Below are positions 54,921-64,000 of a DNA stretch of 64,000 nucleotides, one piece after another. Numbering within the stretch: the stretch's first letter is position 1; every line of letters starts with the position of its first letter. Below the pieces are notes generated by a model. That model worked only from the letters and a program-made list of their open reading frames with translations, was not told the origin of the DNA and made no database searches. Source of the DNA: Sedimenticola_A sp040506895 (GTDB taxonomy: Bacteria > Pseudomonadota > Gammaproteobacteria > Chromatiales > Chromatiaceae); contig JBEVVY010000001.1 in the NCBI GenBank assembly GCA_040506895.1, forward strand, positions 3,023,116-3,087,115. Reading direction: 5' to 3'. Made by a program: the position numbers and the translations under genes.

Positions 54921-56038
54921 TTATTTTGAAGACTCCACCAGCTCTGCCAGTGCGTCCTCCCCTGTCAGTTCCAGCAGTTCGGCCAGTCGCTGTTTGAAAA
55001 GCTGCGGGCCCTCTCCGTTGTCGACCAGGTTGATGTGGCCCACTTTGCGGCCGGGACGCTCGCTCTTGCCGTAGAAATGGGGTGTCGCGCCGGGGAACTC
55101 GCGAATCGTCGCCTCGTCCTGAAGCTCCCCGATCAGGTTCACCATGGCCGCCTGTGCCGGGGCGTCGGTTGCGCCCAGGGGCATACCGCATATGGCACGC
55201 AAATGGTTCTCGAACTGCGAGGTCAGCGCCCCGTCTATGGTCCAGTGGCCGGTGTTGTGTACCCGTGGTGCCATCTCATTGGCGTAGAGTTCATCGCCCA
55301 CCTCGAAAAGCTCCAGGGCCAGAACGCCCACGTAATCCAGTTCATTCAGCAGGCGCTGGATGAGGGATTGGGCCGTGGACTGCAGGGGGTGCCCCTGGCG
55401 GCTGAGGGAGAGGCGCAGAATACCCTCCCGGTGGTGGTTTTCACTCAACGGGTAAAATGCCAGCTCCCCGGTGCGGCTGCGCGCGGCGATGATGGAGAAC
55501 TCCCGTGTGAAATTGACCATCGATTCGACGATGCAGGGCACCTCGCCGACCTGGGTCCAGGCGTCGGCAAGGTCATCGGGGCTTTTCAGTACCGCCTGCC
55601 CCTTGCCGTCGTAGCCCATGGTGCGGGTCTTCAGGATGGCGGGCAGGCCGACAACCCCAATGGCCTCTTTGAGGTCACCCAGGCTGTCAACGGGCATGAA
55701 CTCGGCGGTGGGTATGCCGAGAGATCGGAAGCGGCGCTTCTCCTTCAGGCGGTCCCGCGCCACGGCCAGCGCATTGGATGAGGGGTGGAGATCTACCTGC
55801 TGCTCCAGCGATGCCACGTGTTCTGCCGGTATGTTCTCGAACTCGTAGGTGGCCACATCTGCCCACTCGGCGAGCTGGCGTTTCGCCTCTTCATCTCCGA
55901 AAGGTGCGCAGAGATGTTGACCGAATGGTGCAGCACAGGCCTGGGGATCAGGGCAGAGGAACGTAAAGGACATATCAAGCTTGCTGCCCGCCTGTGCCAT
56001 CATCTGGGCCAGCTGGCCACCACCGAGGATGCCGACGT

Positions 56039-56042
<4 letters not shown>
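54921..56042 (-). CDS. purK: N5-carboxyaminoimidazole ribonucleotide synthase
   Basis: 373 aa ATP-grasp enzyme that carboxylates AIR using ATP and bicarbonate in purine synthesis. MNVGILGGGQLAQMMAQA at the start, the ATP-grasp loop TMGYDGKGQ, and the C-terminal NEMAPRVHNTGHWT / INLVDNGE segments are typical. Its ATG overlaps the purE stop by four bases, so both are co-translated. Confidence 0.97.
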
Positions 56043-56551
<509 letters not shown>

Positions 56552-56895
56552 TTGGACTTGTTCCTGATATCGTAGTGCAACGGAGTATTTTACCCGGCAT
56601 CACCCCTAAAAATACACAGATGGTGTCGATTTAGTTCAAGAATGGGGAGTTCCGCTACACCTGCGGCCTGGATCAGCAGGTGTGGGCGTCGCCCGAACAG
56701 GGTGTCAATTGGTGCCCGGCCCGAAACAGCGCTTTTTTGATGCCTGCTGGTATAAAATGTTACGTGATAACCAGTTCGTTTCATGGCATGAGGTTTCTGT
56801 CGACAACTTGCTGGATCTTGAGAAGCTTATTTCATTGTGTATTAAGCGCTTAAGCACCTAAGTCCCTGGGTTTGCTTTCTATTTCGGGAAGAACT
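56552..56895. other. Intergenic region between purE and pyrC
   Basis: 344 bp between divergent genes. A small plus-strand frame (56757-56861, 34 aa, MLRDNQFVSWHEV start) lacks a ribosome-binding site but reads like protein; the preceding frame (around 56640-56730) reads ...GVNWCPARN, so a frameshifted remnant is possible. A TATAAA at 56751-56756 overlaps its start. No purine operator seen. Confidence 0.35.
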
Positions 56896-57927
56896 ATGGA
56901 AACACTGACTATTATCCGGCCTGATGACTGGCACGTTCACTTTCGTGATGGCGACGTACTTGCGGACATTGTTCCTATGCACGCAAGGCGCTTTGGCCGT
57001 GCGATTGTCATGCCCAACCTGAACCCGCCTGTTGCAACCACGGACGATGCCTTGGCCTACCATGCCAGGATTGAAGCGGTGCTTGAGCCCGGCGGCGCTT
57101 TTCAGCCACTGATGACGCTCTACCTGACAGACAGGACCACGCCTGAAGAGATCGCAAAAGCGCATGAGAGTGGGAAGGTTTTTGCGGTTAAGTTCTACCC
57201 GGCCGGGGCAACCACGAACTCGGATTCAGGCGTGACGGATATACATAACGTCTACCCCGCGCTGAAGGAGATGGCCCGAATAGGCATGCCGTTGCTTATT
57301 CACGGTGAAGTTACTTCCCGGCAGGTGGATATCTTCGATCGGGAAGCGGTGTTTCTGGAAACGGTCCTAAAGCCGCTGCTTCATGACATTCCTGATCTCA
57401 GGGTCGTTTCAGAGCACATCACCACGGCAAATCTGGCTGATTTTGTTGCAGAAGCGGGTGACAATGTCGCTGCGACAATTACTCCCCAACACCTGCTCTA
57501 CAATCGCAACGAGATCTTCAGGGGGGGAATACGCCCCCACTACTACTGCCTGCCTGTTCTGAAGCGGGAAAAACACCGTGAGCGCCTTGTCGAGGCGGCG
57601 ATATCCGGCTCGCATAAGTTCTTTTTGGGTACCGACAGTGCGCCCCATGCTACTGAAGCCAAGGAGAGCAGTTGCGGGTGCGCCGGAATTTTTTCCGGCC
57701 ATGCGGCAATAGAGCTTTATGCGGCGGTATTTGAGCAGGCAGATGCGCTGGATAGACTCGAGGGTTTTGCATCGTCCCATGGGCCGGATTTTTATAACCT
57801 TCCACGAAACCGCTCAAACATTACATTGGTAAAGAAAGATTGGGAGATCCCTCGCACTTATCGATTCGGCAACAGCACCGTCACGCCGTTGCTGGCGGGA
57901 GAGGTGATTGGTTGGCAAATTGAATGA
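56896..57927 (+). CDS. pyrC: Dihydroorotase (class II)
   Basis: 343 aa (E. coli 348). It cyclises carbamoyl-aspartate to dihydroorotate in pyrimidine synthesis. The start METLTIIRPDDWHVHFRDGD gives zinc ligands His13 and His15; Lys in FAVKFYPAGATTNS is the carboxylated bridging residue; GEVTSR and LGTDSAPH supply further site residues. ATG 56896 follows CGGGAAGA. Monocistronic as far as visible. Confidence 0.97.
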   Translation: METLTIIRPDDWHVHFRDGDVLADIVPMHARRFGRAIVMPNLNPPVATTDDALAYHARIEAVLEPGGAFQPLMTLYLTDRTTPEEIAKAHESGKVFAVKFYPAGATTNSDSGVTDIHNVYPALKEMARIGMPLLIHGEVTSRQVDIFDREAVFLETVLKPLLHDIPDLRVVSEHITTANLADFVAEAGDNVAATITPQHLLYNRNEIFRGGIRPHYYCLPVLKREKHRERLVEAAISGSHKFFLGTDSAPHATEAKESSCGCAGIFSGHAAIELYAAVFEQADALDRLEGFASSHGPDFYNLPRNRSNITLVKKDWEIPRTYRFGNSTVTPLLAGEVIGWQIE

Positions 57928-57955
57928 CACTGTCCCGGTTAACCGTTGAAGCTGA

Positions 57956-58096
57956 ATCCTGAGTTCTGTCAGGGAACGGGCAGGCCATCATTTCAGTATC
58001 GATGTTCTGGACGATGAGGGTGAGTGCCACTCGGTACCACTGCACAGGATCCGGGAGGTATGCCGGGATGGTGCTTATCCGGTGTCAAAGGTCCAG
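57956..58096 (+). pseudogene. Remnant of a DUF504/MJ1316-domain gene
   Basis: An open stretch after a TGA (57953-57955) reads HHFSIDVLDDEGECHSVPLHRIREVCRDGAYPV (shown here in pieces: FSIDVLDDEGE, VPLHRIREVCRDG). The VPLHRIREV.RDG end is the hallmark of the small MJ1316 RNA-end-recognition domain (DUF504). No start codon or N-terminal half is present, pyrC ends 28 bp upstream, and the usual tail is replaced by unrelated text. Decay by deletion is the simplest reading. Confidence 0.45.
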
Positions 58097-58966
58097 GGCC
58101 TGCAGGTTCAAATGACCCTCTGTAACGGGTGGGCACCAATAGTAGCTGCCACTGACGGGGTTTGTGAACCTGAACAGGGCATCCACGATGCCGTCATCCT
58201 TGCCGACCATGCGCTTCAGCAGTGCCTCGAAGGCGTCGAATGAGTGACCGAAGGCGACGAAAACCAGTCCCGCCTGTTGTTCGTCTGCCCAGGGCATGGA
58301 GCGCCTCAGGATGAATGCTTCAGGTTCGAAGTCCTCCTGGGCGGTCCGCTTCACATGGGCCGACGCCGGTGCCTCTTCGATCTCGGTGTTGTCGCTGATG
58401 CGGCGGCCGATGGTGTCGTCCTGTTCTGGCTGGGGCATGGATTGAAACCGCTCCAGGTCGTGGATCCACTGTTGCACGGCAACGAAGCTGGAGCCGTCGA
58501 TCCCGGCACCCTGGTCCTGGACGATGCCGGCGTTGACAGCCTCCTCCCCCTCGGGGTTCTCAGTGCCATCTTCGTAACCCGTGAGGTCTCGGCTGTCCCG
58601 GTACTGGAACGCATCGATCACCTGTTCCAGGGAAAACGCCCCATCGAGAAGCTGCTTGTAGTAGCGTGTACTGTGCAGCAGGTCGCCGCGATCATCGCCG
58701 CGCAGCCAGATCCACAGGGCGGCAGGTGTGCTGGGGATACTGAAACCGGGACCGGCAAGGCTCGGAAATGTCCTCATGCCATCGATCCCTTTACCCACGG
58801 CCATCAGCAAGGGCATGCCGAGTCCAACGACAGCCTTTTCACCATCGGCGGAGTCTGCAAGGTTCCGTAGAACCTCCCTCGGGTCCGTGCCGGGCTTGAT
58901 CGAGAAAGTGAGGTACCTGGCCTGGCGTGGGGCATTGGCCAATATTCCGGGTTGTGCATGCTGCAT
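58085..58966 (-). CDS. DyP-type haem peroxidase
   Basis: 293 aa. The family signature GxxDG occurs as GYEDG (130-134) with the distal Asp133; proximal haem ligand His204 (SAHVKR) and distal Arg221/Arg222 (ILRRSMPW) are present. There is no Tat signal, so it is cytoplasmic. No encapsulin gene is adjacent and the C-terminus (NLQALDL) is not an obvious cargo tag. Role: peroxide-dependent oxidation, substrate unknown. Monocistronic. Confidence 0.9.
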   Translation of the reverse strand: MQHAQPGILANAPRQARYLTFSIKPGTDPREVLRNLADSADGEKAVVGLGMPLLMAVGKGIDGMRTFPSLAGPGFSIPSTPAALWIWLRGDDRGDLLHSTRYYKQLLDGAFSLEQVIDAFQYRDSRDLTGYEDGTENPEGEEAVNAGIVQDQGAGIDGSSFVAVQQWIHDLERFQSMPQPEQDDTIGRRISDNTEIEEAPASAHVKRTAQEDFEPEAFILRRSMPWADEQQAGLVFVAFGHSFDAFEALLKRMVGKDDGIVDALFRFTNPVSGSYYWCPPVTEGHLNLQALDL

Positions 58967-59058
58967 GGTCTGTCCTGTGGTGATCGGTATTATTCGATGT
59001 ATCCCAATTTATTCGACAGTTTAGACCTGGCGCTCGTCCGCGGGAACAGGGGGGGGAT

Positions 59059-59092
59059 AAAAAAGGGGCGTCGGCCTTTTGGCGACGCCCCT
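59059..59092 (-). terminator. Terminator of the Gly-rich membrane protein gene
   Basis: AGGGGCGTCG (59064-59073) pairs perfectly with CGACGCCCCT (59083-59092). On the minus strand it is followed by TTTTTAT. Confidence 0.85.
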
Positions 59093-59114
59093 GTTCAGCT
59101 GTCCGGACAGCGGT

Positions 59115-59399
59115 TTATTTGTTGAAGGCCTGCCTGATGACGCCGATAATCGCCATCAGTACGCCACCGCCAACACCACCGCTGGCGATACTGCCGATAA
59201 TGCCGGCGACATCCATACTGCCGGCGCCTGTGGAGATGCCAAGCAGTCCCAGTAGCTGGCCGCCGAGCCCGCCGCCAAGGATTCCCACGAGCGAGTTGCC
59301 CAGGGTCCCCAGTGAGAATTTTTTCAGCAGTGAGCCGGCAATGTTTCCGCCCAGGGCGCCACTGGCCAGTTGGATAATCAGAGGTATAAGCGCTTCCAT
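59115..59399 (-). CDS. Small Gly-rich membrane protein of unknown function
   Basis: 94 aa, very rich in Gly, Leu, Ile and Ser, with glycine-zipper spacing (LVGILGGGLGGQLLGLLG, IIGSIASGGVGGGVLMAIIG). Two or three short hydrophobic helices. Ribosome-binding site AAGGAG. It lies 100 bp downstream of the CmpX-like channel gene on the same strand, so it may act with it; this is inference. Confidence 0.65.
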   Translation of the reverse strand: MEALIPLIIQLASGALGGNIAGSLLKKFSLGTLGNSLVGILGGGLGGQLLGLLGISTGAGSMDVAGIIGSIASGGVGGGVLMAIIGVIRQAFNK

Positions 59400-59499
59400 T
59401 GTTTTCTCCTTGTTTACATTGTTGGTGATCTGTTTTCAGGAAGGGAAAGGTGCTGACTGCCCGGGTACGATCATCCGGGCGGCCAGCTCCGGTCTGGCA

Positions 59500-60972
59500 T
59501 CAGCTCTTGTTTTTGTCACGCAGGTTGGAGAGCCAGTACTCCATCTGTCTGCCTGCTGCCTCACGGCCGCCCAGGCCGAAGGAGAGGGCGACCGCGACGG
59601 CCACCGACCCCAGGGTGAGGGCAAAACCGAGGTTGACGATATCGTTGGCAATCCCCATGGCGCGCAGTCCCATGGCGGTTACCAGGCCCAGTATGGCGAT
59701 GCGGGCAATCATGGCCGTGCTCTGTGCATTTCTGCCGCCAAGCTTGCGAATGCCGCTGTCGGCCAGGTTGGAGAGCCAGTAGCCGACGATCAGGATCACC
59801 GAGCCGAGCAGGACCTGGCCGCCGAACTCGATGAACATGGAGACGATGTCCCTGACCTGGCTGAACTCCAGTCGGTTTGCCGCTTCCACGGTGGCGAACA
59901 GCATGGCGAAGAAGAGAATCAACCTGCCCACCAGCCTGGAGAGACTGTTGTCGCCAGCCAGGGCATTGCCGAAGCCGATCTTTTCCGGGATGGCATCCAC
60001 GCCGAGGCCGCTGAGCAGGTTGCTGCTGATATTGGCCACGAAGCGTGCGACGTAGTAGCTGACGATGAGAATGATGGCGGCGGCAATGATGTTGGGGATG
60101 GCGCCCATCATCATGCCGAGCATCTCCGTTGCGGGTTGCGAGATGGCTTCGATCTTCAGCGCGTTCAGTGCGGCGATAAGGGCGGGCACGAAGACGAACA
60201 CGAACACCATCATGCCGATGAAGCGCGACAGGGACATGCTCTCGGTCAGGCCGGCGCGTACGCCCAGCCTGTCTGCGCCCGTGGATGCCAGGATGTTGGT
60301 GACGAGGTCGCGCAGGATTTTCGCAATAAGCCAGCCGGCCAGTCCGATCACTGCGGCGGCGATCATGTTGGGCAGCATGTTGAGGATCTTGTCCACCATC
60401 CCTCTGACCGGTTCCAGGAGTCCTTCGAGCTTGAAGGCGTCCAGGATGGCGGGCAGAAACAGCAGCATGATCAGCCAGTAGAGAATATTACCGATGTTCT
60501 CGCTCATCGGTCGCATGCCAGCCGTCTCCGACAGTTTCTCGTCGATGTTGGAGGCGGCCATGCCCTTGTTCACAAGCATGCGTGCAACGCTGGCTATCAG
60601 CCAGGCCACCAGTAACAGTACGCTGCCGGCAATGAGTTGGGGAAGGTATTCGAATACCTTGGTGGCCAGTGACTCAAGAGGTCGCGAGACCAGTTCCAGG
60701 TCGAGGGCGTTCAGTACGGCGATAAAGGTCATCAGTATGATGAGCCAGAATGCGCCCTGTGCAATTCCGCTCTCCAGGTCCAGCGTATGGCCTTTGTCTC
60801 CGCTGCTGATCCGGTTGTTGAGTTTCATCATCGAGAGTGTCTTGCGGATGCCCGCGCGAACGATGACTGCAAGCAGCCAGCCGACGATCAGAATGCCGAT
60901 GCCCCCTGCAAGCTTTGGCAGGTAGGCGCCAAGCGTGTCGGCAAGTGAGGTGAACAGTGTGGAAATATCCAT
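59500..60972 (-). CDS. CmpX-like mechanosensitive-type channel with repeated helices
   Basis: 490 aa inner-membrane protein. Five copies of a TM-helix unit (PF05552-like) occur: prolines at 19, 111, 201 and 293 in xLPxxxAG/IPNIIAA contexts, and a fifth at about 384; spacing is 90-92 residues. The C-terminal ALTLGSVAVAVALSFGLGGREAA resembles the pore helix of MscS relatives. Likely an osmotic or envelope-stress channel, ion selectivity unknown. Followed by the Gly-rich small membrane gene. Confidence 0.8.
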   Translation of the reverse strand: MDISTLFTSLADTLGAYLPKLAGGIGILIVGWLLAVIVRAGIRKTLSMMKLNNRISSGDKGHTLDLESGIAQGAFWLIILMTFIAVLNALDLELVSRPLESLATKVFEYLPQLIAGSVLLLVAWLIASVARMLVNKGMAASNIDEKLSETAGMRPMSENIGNILYWLIMLLFLPAILDAFKLEGLLEPVRGMVDKILNMLPNMIAAAVIGLAGWLIAKILRDLVTNILASTGADRLGVRAGLTESMSLSRFIGMMVFVFVFVPALIAALNALKIEAISQPATEMLGMMMGAIPNIIAAAIILIVSYYVARFVANISSNLLSGLGVDAIPEKIGFGNALAGDNSLSRLVGRLILFFAMLFATVEAANRLEFSQVRDIVSMFIEFGGQVLLGSVILIVGYWLSNLADSGIRKLGGRNAQSTAMIARIAILGLVTAMGLRAMGIANDIVNLGFALTLGSVAVAVALSFGLGGREAAGRQMEYWLSNLRDKNKS

Positions 60973-61119
60973 TGGTGAGTCCCCTGTTGGTTATCTTGTT
61001 TGTTGTCGGTTCCGGTGTGCGGCCTGTGGTTAACAGGTGCCGGGTGAATGTTTCGTCTGGTTTTGGAATGAAAGGGCGGTGCACCCCGGGGATAAGGGGG
61101 TGCACCGCGTTGGATGGCG

Positions 61120-62685
61120 TTAGCGGGGTGATACGCCGAGTGCTTTGATGGTTTCGATGTTGAGGTACTTGTCCACGGGTAGTCCCTTGGCCTTCTGGAA
61201 GGCGTTGACTGCGATCATGGTGTCCTCACCGATGACGCCGTCGATGGGCCCCGGGTTGTAGCCCTTCTCCTTGAGGGCGGCCTGGATCTGGCTGATGCGT
61301 GTCTCGGTCATGTTGGTCTTACACAGGATGGAGCGCCACTCCATGAAACCGTCCCTGTCCAACTGCTGGAGTGTCACGGTCTTGTACTCCGCGGGGATCT
61401 TTATCCGCTTCTCCTGCGGGGCCGATACCATCTTGCGGACCTTGACGGTGGTGTACTGGGCCGGGATGTCGACCTTGCGCACGCCGGCCGGCGTCTTCAC
61501 CACGCGGCGGGTGATGGTCTTGTACTGGGCGGGTTCCTCGGTGAGACAGATCTTCAGGCCGGTGCGTGTGTGCTTGGGCTCCTGCATGTTGTGCACTTCA
61601 TGCCAGATGAAGGAGGCATCGGCGATCTTCTTGGTCAGCTCGACCGAGCCGTACTCCGCCTGGTGGGTGCGCTTGCTCTCGTGGGGCTGTTCCGCCAGTT
61701 CGCGGACCTTGATGGTTTTGTACTGGGCGGGGATTTCGACCCGCTCGGTTTTTGCAGGGGTCTTGAGTACGCGCTTCCTGATGGTCTTGTAGGTTGCGGG
61801 AATCTCCACCAGGCACATGATCTCGCCGGTGGCCTCGTCGATGCGCTGAATCGGACCGGTACCCTTCTGCCAGACGGTGTGAGCCGGCTTGTCGACGACC
61901 CTCTCTTCCTCCCAGTCATAGATGGCGGGAATCTCTCTCAGTTCGAAGGATGCCTCCTTGACCAGGACCTGCTTCTCCACCATGCGGTACTTGGGACTGC
62001 TGACGGCGAAATCCTCTGCCGCCTCGCTCAGCAGCACCTGCTGGGCCTCCTTTTTGTACTGTGCAGGGCGGTAGTGTTCGTGGAAGCACATGCCGGGTTT
62101 GGCAGCATCCAGGTTGATACCGCCGTTCTGTGCGGCCCTCAGCAGTTCGGGGCTGGCAGGGGCATCCTGGGCCTTCAGGCCGGTTTTCCAGAGCCGTGCG
62201 GCATCCTTCACCTTGATGGTCTCTTTTTCGGTGCCGTATACGGCCGGGATCTTCTCCAGTCGTGAAGAGGCCTCCTGGGTCATTACGCGCTCTTCAACCC
62301 ATTCGTATCTGGCCGGAATGGTCTCCGTGCGTTCGCTCTCTTCCCTGGTCTGGACGGTTTTCGTGACGGTGCTGTAGCTCGCCGGCACCCACACCCGTGC
62401 ATAGCATTCGCCGGGTTTTGCGTGGGGAGGAAGGAGCGAGTCGTCGGCGACAGCCGGTGCCGGAGCCGCGCTACGCTCTGCGTTTTCCAGCTGCTGGATG
62501 CGCTGCTCCCTCTCTCTCAGCAGGCGGTCCTTCTCCCGGATCGAGCGGTCCCTGGTTTCAACGGTCTTCTCCATCTCGTCGAGGCGGGTCTGCATCTCGT
62601 CCGGCGGTGTCGTCGTGGCGCAGCCCTGTAGGCCTGCGGTGGTGATGGCAACACCTGCGATTATGGATTTCATCTGCTTTTGCAT
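61120..62685 (-). CDS. Lipoprotein with four Cys-Trp modules on a 23-residue lattice and peptidoglycan-binding domain
   Basis: 521 aa. Lipobox LQGC places the lipidated Cys at 22; a coiled coil spans about 28-70. Four modules follow, each Cys - three Tyr - Trp: C94/Y104/Y127/Y150/W166; C200/Y210/Y233/Y256/W272; C291/Y299/Y322/Y345/W361; C380/Y388/Y411/Y434/W450. Each Tyr lies in PAxY or a variant and the three are exactly 23 apart, with Trp 16 after the last. Cys455 follows, then a PG_binding_1 domain (about 462-518; GYNPGPIDGVIGEDTM). Likely an outer-membrane lipoprotein touching peptidoglycan; the module family is not known to me. AAGGA precedes the ATG. Confidence 0.8.
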   Translation of the reverse strand: MQKQMKSIIAGVAITTAGLQGCATTTPPDEMQTRLDEMEKTVETRDRSIREKDRLLREREQRIQQLENAERSAAPAPAVADDSLLPPHAKPGECYARVWVPASYSTVTKTVQTREESERTETIPARYEWVEERVMTQEASSRLEKIPAVYGTEKETIKVKDAARLWKTGLKAQDAPASPELLRAAQNGGINLDAAKPGMCFHEHYRPAQYKKEAQQVLLSEAAEDFAVSSPKYRMVEKQVLVKEASFELREIPAIYDWEEERVVDKPAHTVWQKGTGPIQRIDEATGEIMCLVEIPATYKTIRKRVLKTPAKTERVEIPAQYKTIKVRELAEQPHESKRTHQAEYGSVELTKKIADASFIWHEVHNMQEPKHTRTGLKICLTEEPAQYKTITRRVVKTPAGVRKVDIPAQYTTVKVRKMVSAPQEKRIKIPAEYKTVTLQQLDRDGFMEWRSILCKTNMTETRISQIQAALKEKGYNPGPIDGVIGEDTMIAVNAFQKAKGLPVDKYLNIETIKALGVSPR

Positions 62686-63123
62686 AGTTCTTATCCTTGC
62701 GTCTCTGGTCGTTTACTGGTGATCAGTGGTTCCATCCATCCCGAATGCCGCTTATCGGGTTTTTCTAAGTTGCGGCTGTGCTGATGCACGCAAGGCCGAC
62801 CTGCCCAGGCACCAGGGATGGATCGTTTACGAATCAACATATTCAGGGACTGGTGGCGGGGGTCCAATAGCTACAATGTAGAGATTTGTAACAACTTAAA
62901 GTCATGCAGTGGGATTTGTAATCCGGGCTCGGAATGCTCCGGCGTGTAGGCGGCTGTTAAATCACTTGCAACAATTTGGGTGAAGAGTGGAGACGGAGCG
63001 TTTCGATGCCTGAGAGGCAGCTGCTTTACAAGATGATTGGCATCTCCCCTGCCAGTCGAGGTGCTGGTGTCGATTTGAGAAATTGAGTAAAATGATCAGC
63101 TTTTCCCGAAAAACTCAGAGCAG
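62686..63123. other. Intergenic region between the lipoprotein gene and miaB
   Basis: About 440 bp between divergent genes. A TAAAAT (63088-63093) could be a -10 for miaB, but its -35 is poor. A 26-codon frame from ATG 63006 is too short to support. Nothing else recognised. Confidence 0.4.
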
Positions 63124-64000
63124 ATGTCCGGCAAGCTGTATATCAAAACCTTTGGTTGTCAGATGAACGAGTACGATTCCGCCAAGATGCTGGACGTGCT
63201 CAGGGAGTCCCATGGCCTGGAGTTGACCGAACGTCCCGAAGATGCGGACGTGCTGCTGCTCAACACCTGCTCTATCCGCGAAAAGGCCCAGGAGAAGGTC
63301 TTCTCCCAGCTGGGACGCTGGCGCCCCTGGAAGCAGCATCGCCCTGAACTGGTGATCGGTGTGGGCGGTTGCGTGGCCAGCCAGGAGGGCGATGCGATAC
63401 GAGAACGCGCGCCTTACGTGGACCTGGTGTTCGGACCCCAGACACTGCATCGCCTGCCGCAGATGCTGGAAGAGGCGCGCAGCACCCACAAGCCGGTGGT
63501 GGATGTCTCATTCCCCGAGATCGAGAAGTTCGACCGGCTGCCGGAACCCCGGGCGGAAGGCCCCACCGCCTTCGTCTCCATCATGGAGGGGTGCTCCAAG
63601 TACTGCACCTATTGCGTGGTGCCCTACACCCGCGGCGAGGAGATCAGCCGCCCCTTCGACGACGTGATCGCCGAGGTGGCCTCGCTGGCGCAACAGGGTG
63701 TACGGGAAGTGAACCTGCTGGGCCAGAACGTGAATGCCTACCGCGGCCAGATGCACGACGGAGAGCTCGCCGATCTCGCCCTGCTGATCCAGTACGTGGC
63801 GGCAGTGGAGGGTATCGACCGTATCCGCTTCACCACCTCCCACCCGGTGGAGTTTTCAGATAGCCTGATCGAGGTCTACGCCGAGGTGCCTGAGCTGGTC
63901 AGTCACCTGCACCTGCCGGTGCAGAGCGGCTCCGACCGTATCCTCACCATGATGAAACGTGGGCACACCGCCTACGAGTACAAGGCGAAGATACGCCGTC
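63124..64000 (+). CDS. miaB: tRNA-2-methylthio-N6-dimethylallyladenosine synthase, 3' end outside window
   Basis: The frame runs from ATG 63124 (MSGKLYIKTFGCQMNEYDS) to the window edge without a stop: 292 codons of an expected 440-475. MiaB is a radical-SAM methylthiotransferase acting on A37 of tRNAs that read UNN codons. The N-terminal iron-sulfur site has Cys12, Cys49 and Cys83; the radical SAM cluster is Cys157, Cys161, Cys164 (CSKYCTYC). HLHLPVQSGSDRIL is conserved. The TRAM domain lies beyond the window. Confidence 0.97.
   Translation, partial: MSGKLYIKTFGCQMNEYDSAKMLDVLRESHGLELTERPEDADVLLLNTCSIREKAQEKVFSQLGRWRPWKQHRPELVIGVGGCVASQEGDAIRERAPYVDLVFGPQTLHRLPQMLEEARSTHKPVVDVSFPEIEKFDRLPEPRAEGPTAFVSIMEGCSKYCTYCVVPYTRGEEISRPFDDVIAEVASLAQQGVREVNLLGQNVNAYRGQMHDGELADLALLIQYVAAVEGIDRIRFTTSHPVEFSDSLIEVYAEVPELVSHLHLPVQSGSDRILTMMKRGHTAYEYKAKIRR

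Noticed and set aside
59119..60615. 498-codon plus-strand frame opposite the channel and Gly-rich genes
   Set aside because: It spans two real minus-strand genes and their gap, and its product is low-complexity Asp/Gly/His text.

Overview
The window is a 64 kb chromosomal piece of a gammaproteobacterium. The gene order rpoB-rpoC, str, S10, spc, alpha and the E. coli-like lengths of nearly every ribosomal protein show this. A secreted Gly/Tyr/Pro-rich protein resembling purple-sulfur-bacterial sulfur globule proteins, a YeiH-type putative sulfate exporter and an NnrS gene behind an FNR-type site suggest a sulfur-oxidising, denitrification-capable lineage (Chromatiales or sulfur-oxidising symbiont-like). 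I cannot name a genus.

Layout. 1-26.4 kb: rpoB (5' truncated by the window edge) and rpoC, a terminator, then a strong promoter and one uninterrupted run of 33 genes, rpsL-rpsG-fusA-tuf through rplQ, with a terminator after rplQ. The str and S10 operons are joined with only 7 bp between tuf and rpsJ. A perfect rrn-type boxA sits between rpsG and fusA, and three internal hairpin elements lie at rpsG/fusA, rpsN/rpsH and rpoA/rplQ. 26.4-32.9 kb: a SAM hydrolase, a PhnD-like binding protein, then uvrA divergent from a YajR-like MFS transporter and ssb. 32.9-37.6 kb: an AT-rich accessory patch holding an N-terminal recombinase-like fragment cut by an IS21-family element (istA-istB), 0.6 kb of non-coding DNA and an orphan DNA-binding-like gene. 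37.7-46.4 kb: a diguanylate cyclase with a DctB-like sensor, a DegQ protease, a SRPBCC protein, a small protein, a sigma/anti-sigma pair, and an operon of sulfate exporter, 42-residue membrane peptide, UspA protein and membrane SRPBCC protein.

46.4-56.6 kb (mostly minus strand): a spermidine-synthase-like membrane protein, a secreted isoaspartyl methyltransferase, nnrS with an FNR-type site, a tandem array of covarying mini-hairpins, the sulfur-globule-like protein, then lon, rsmA, purK and purE in one direction. 56.9-64 kb: pyrC, a remnant of an MJ1316-domain gene, a DyP peroxidase, a Gly-rich membrane protein, a CmpX-like channel, a lipoprotein built from four modules with a strict 23-residue lattice, and the 5' part of miaB, which runs off the window.

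The first half is core information processing: transcription, translation and secretion under shared control. The second half is mostly envelope, stress and metabolism genes in short operons. The most unusual sequence-level observations are the lipoprotein lattice (61120-62685), the boxA in the ribosomal operon (9235-9246), the covarying hairpin array (50955-51072) and the IS21-interrupted recombinase locus.
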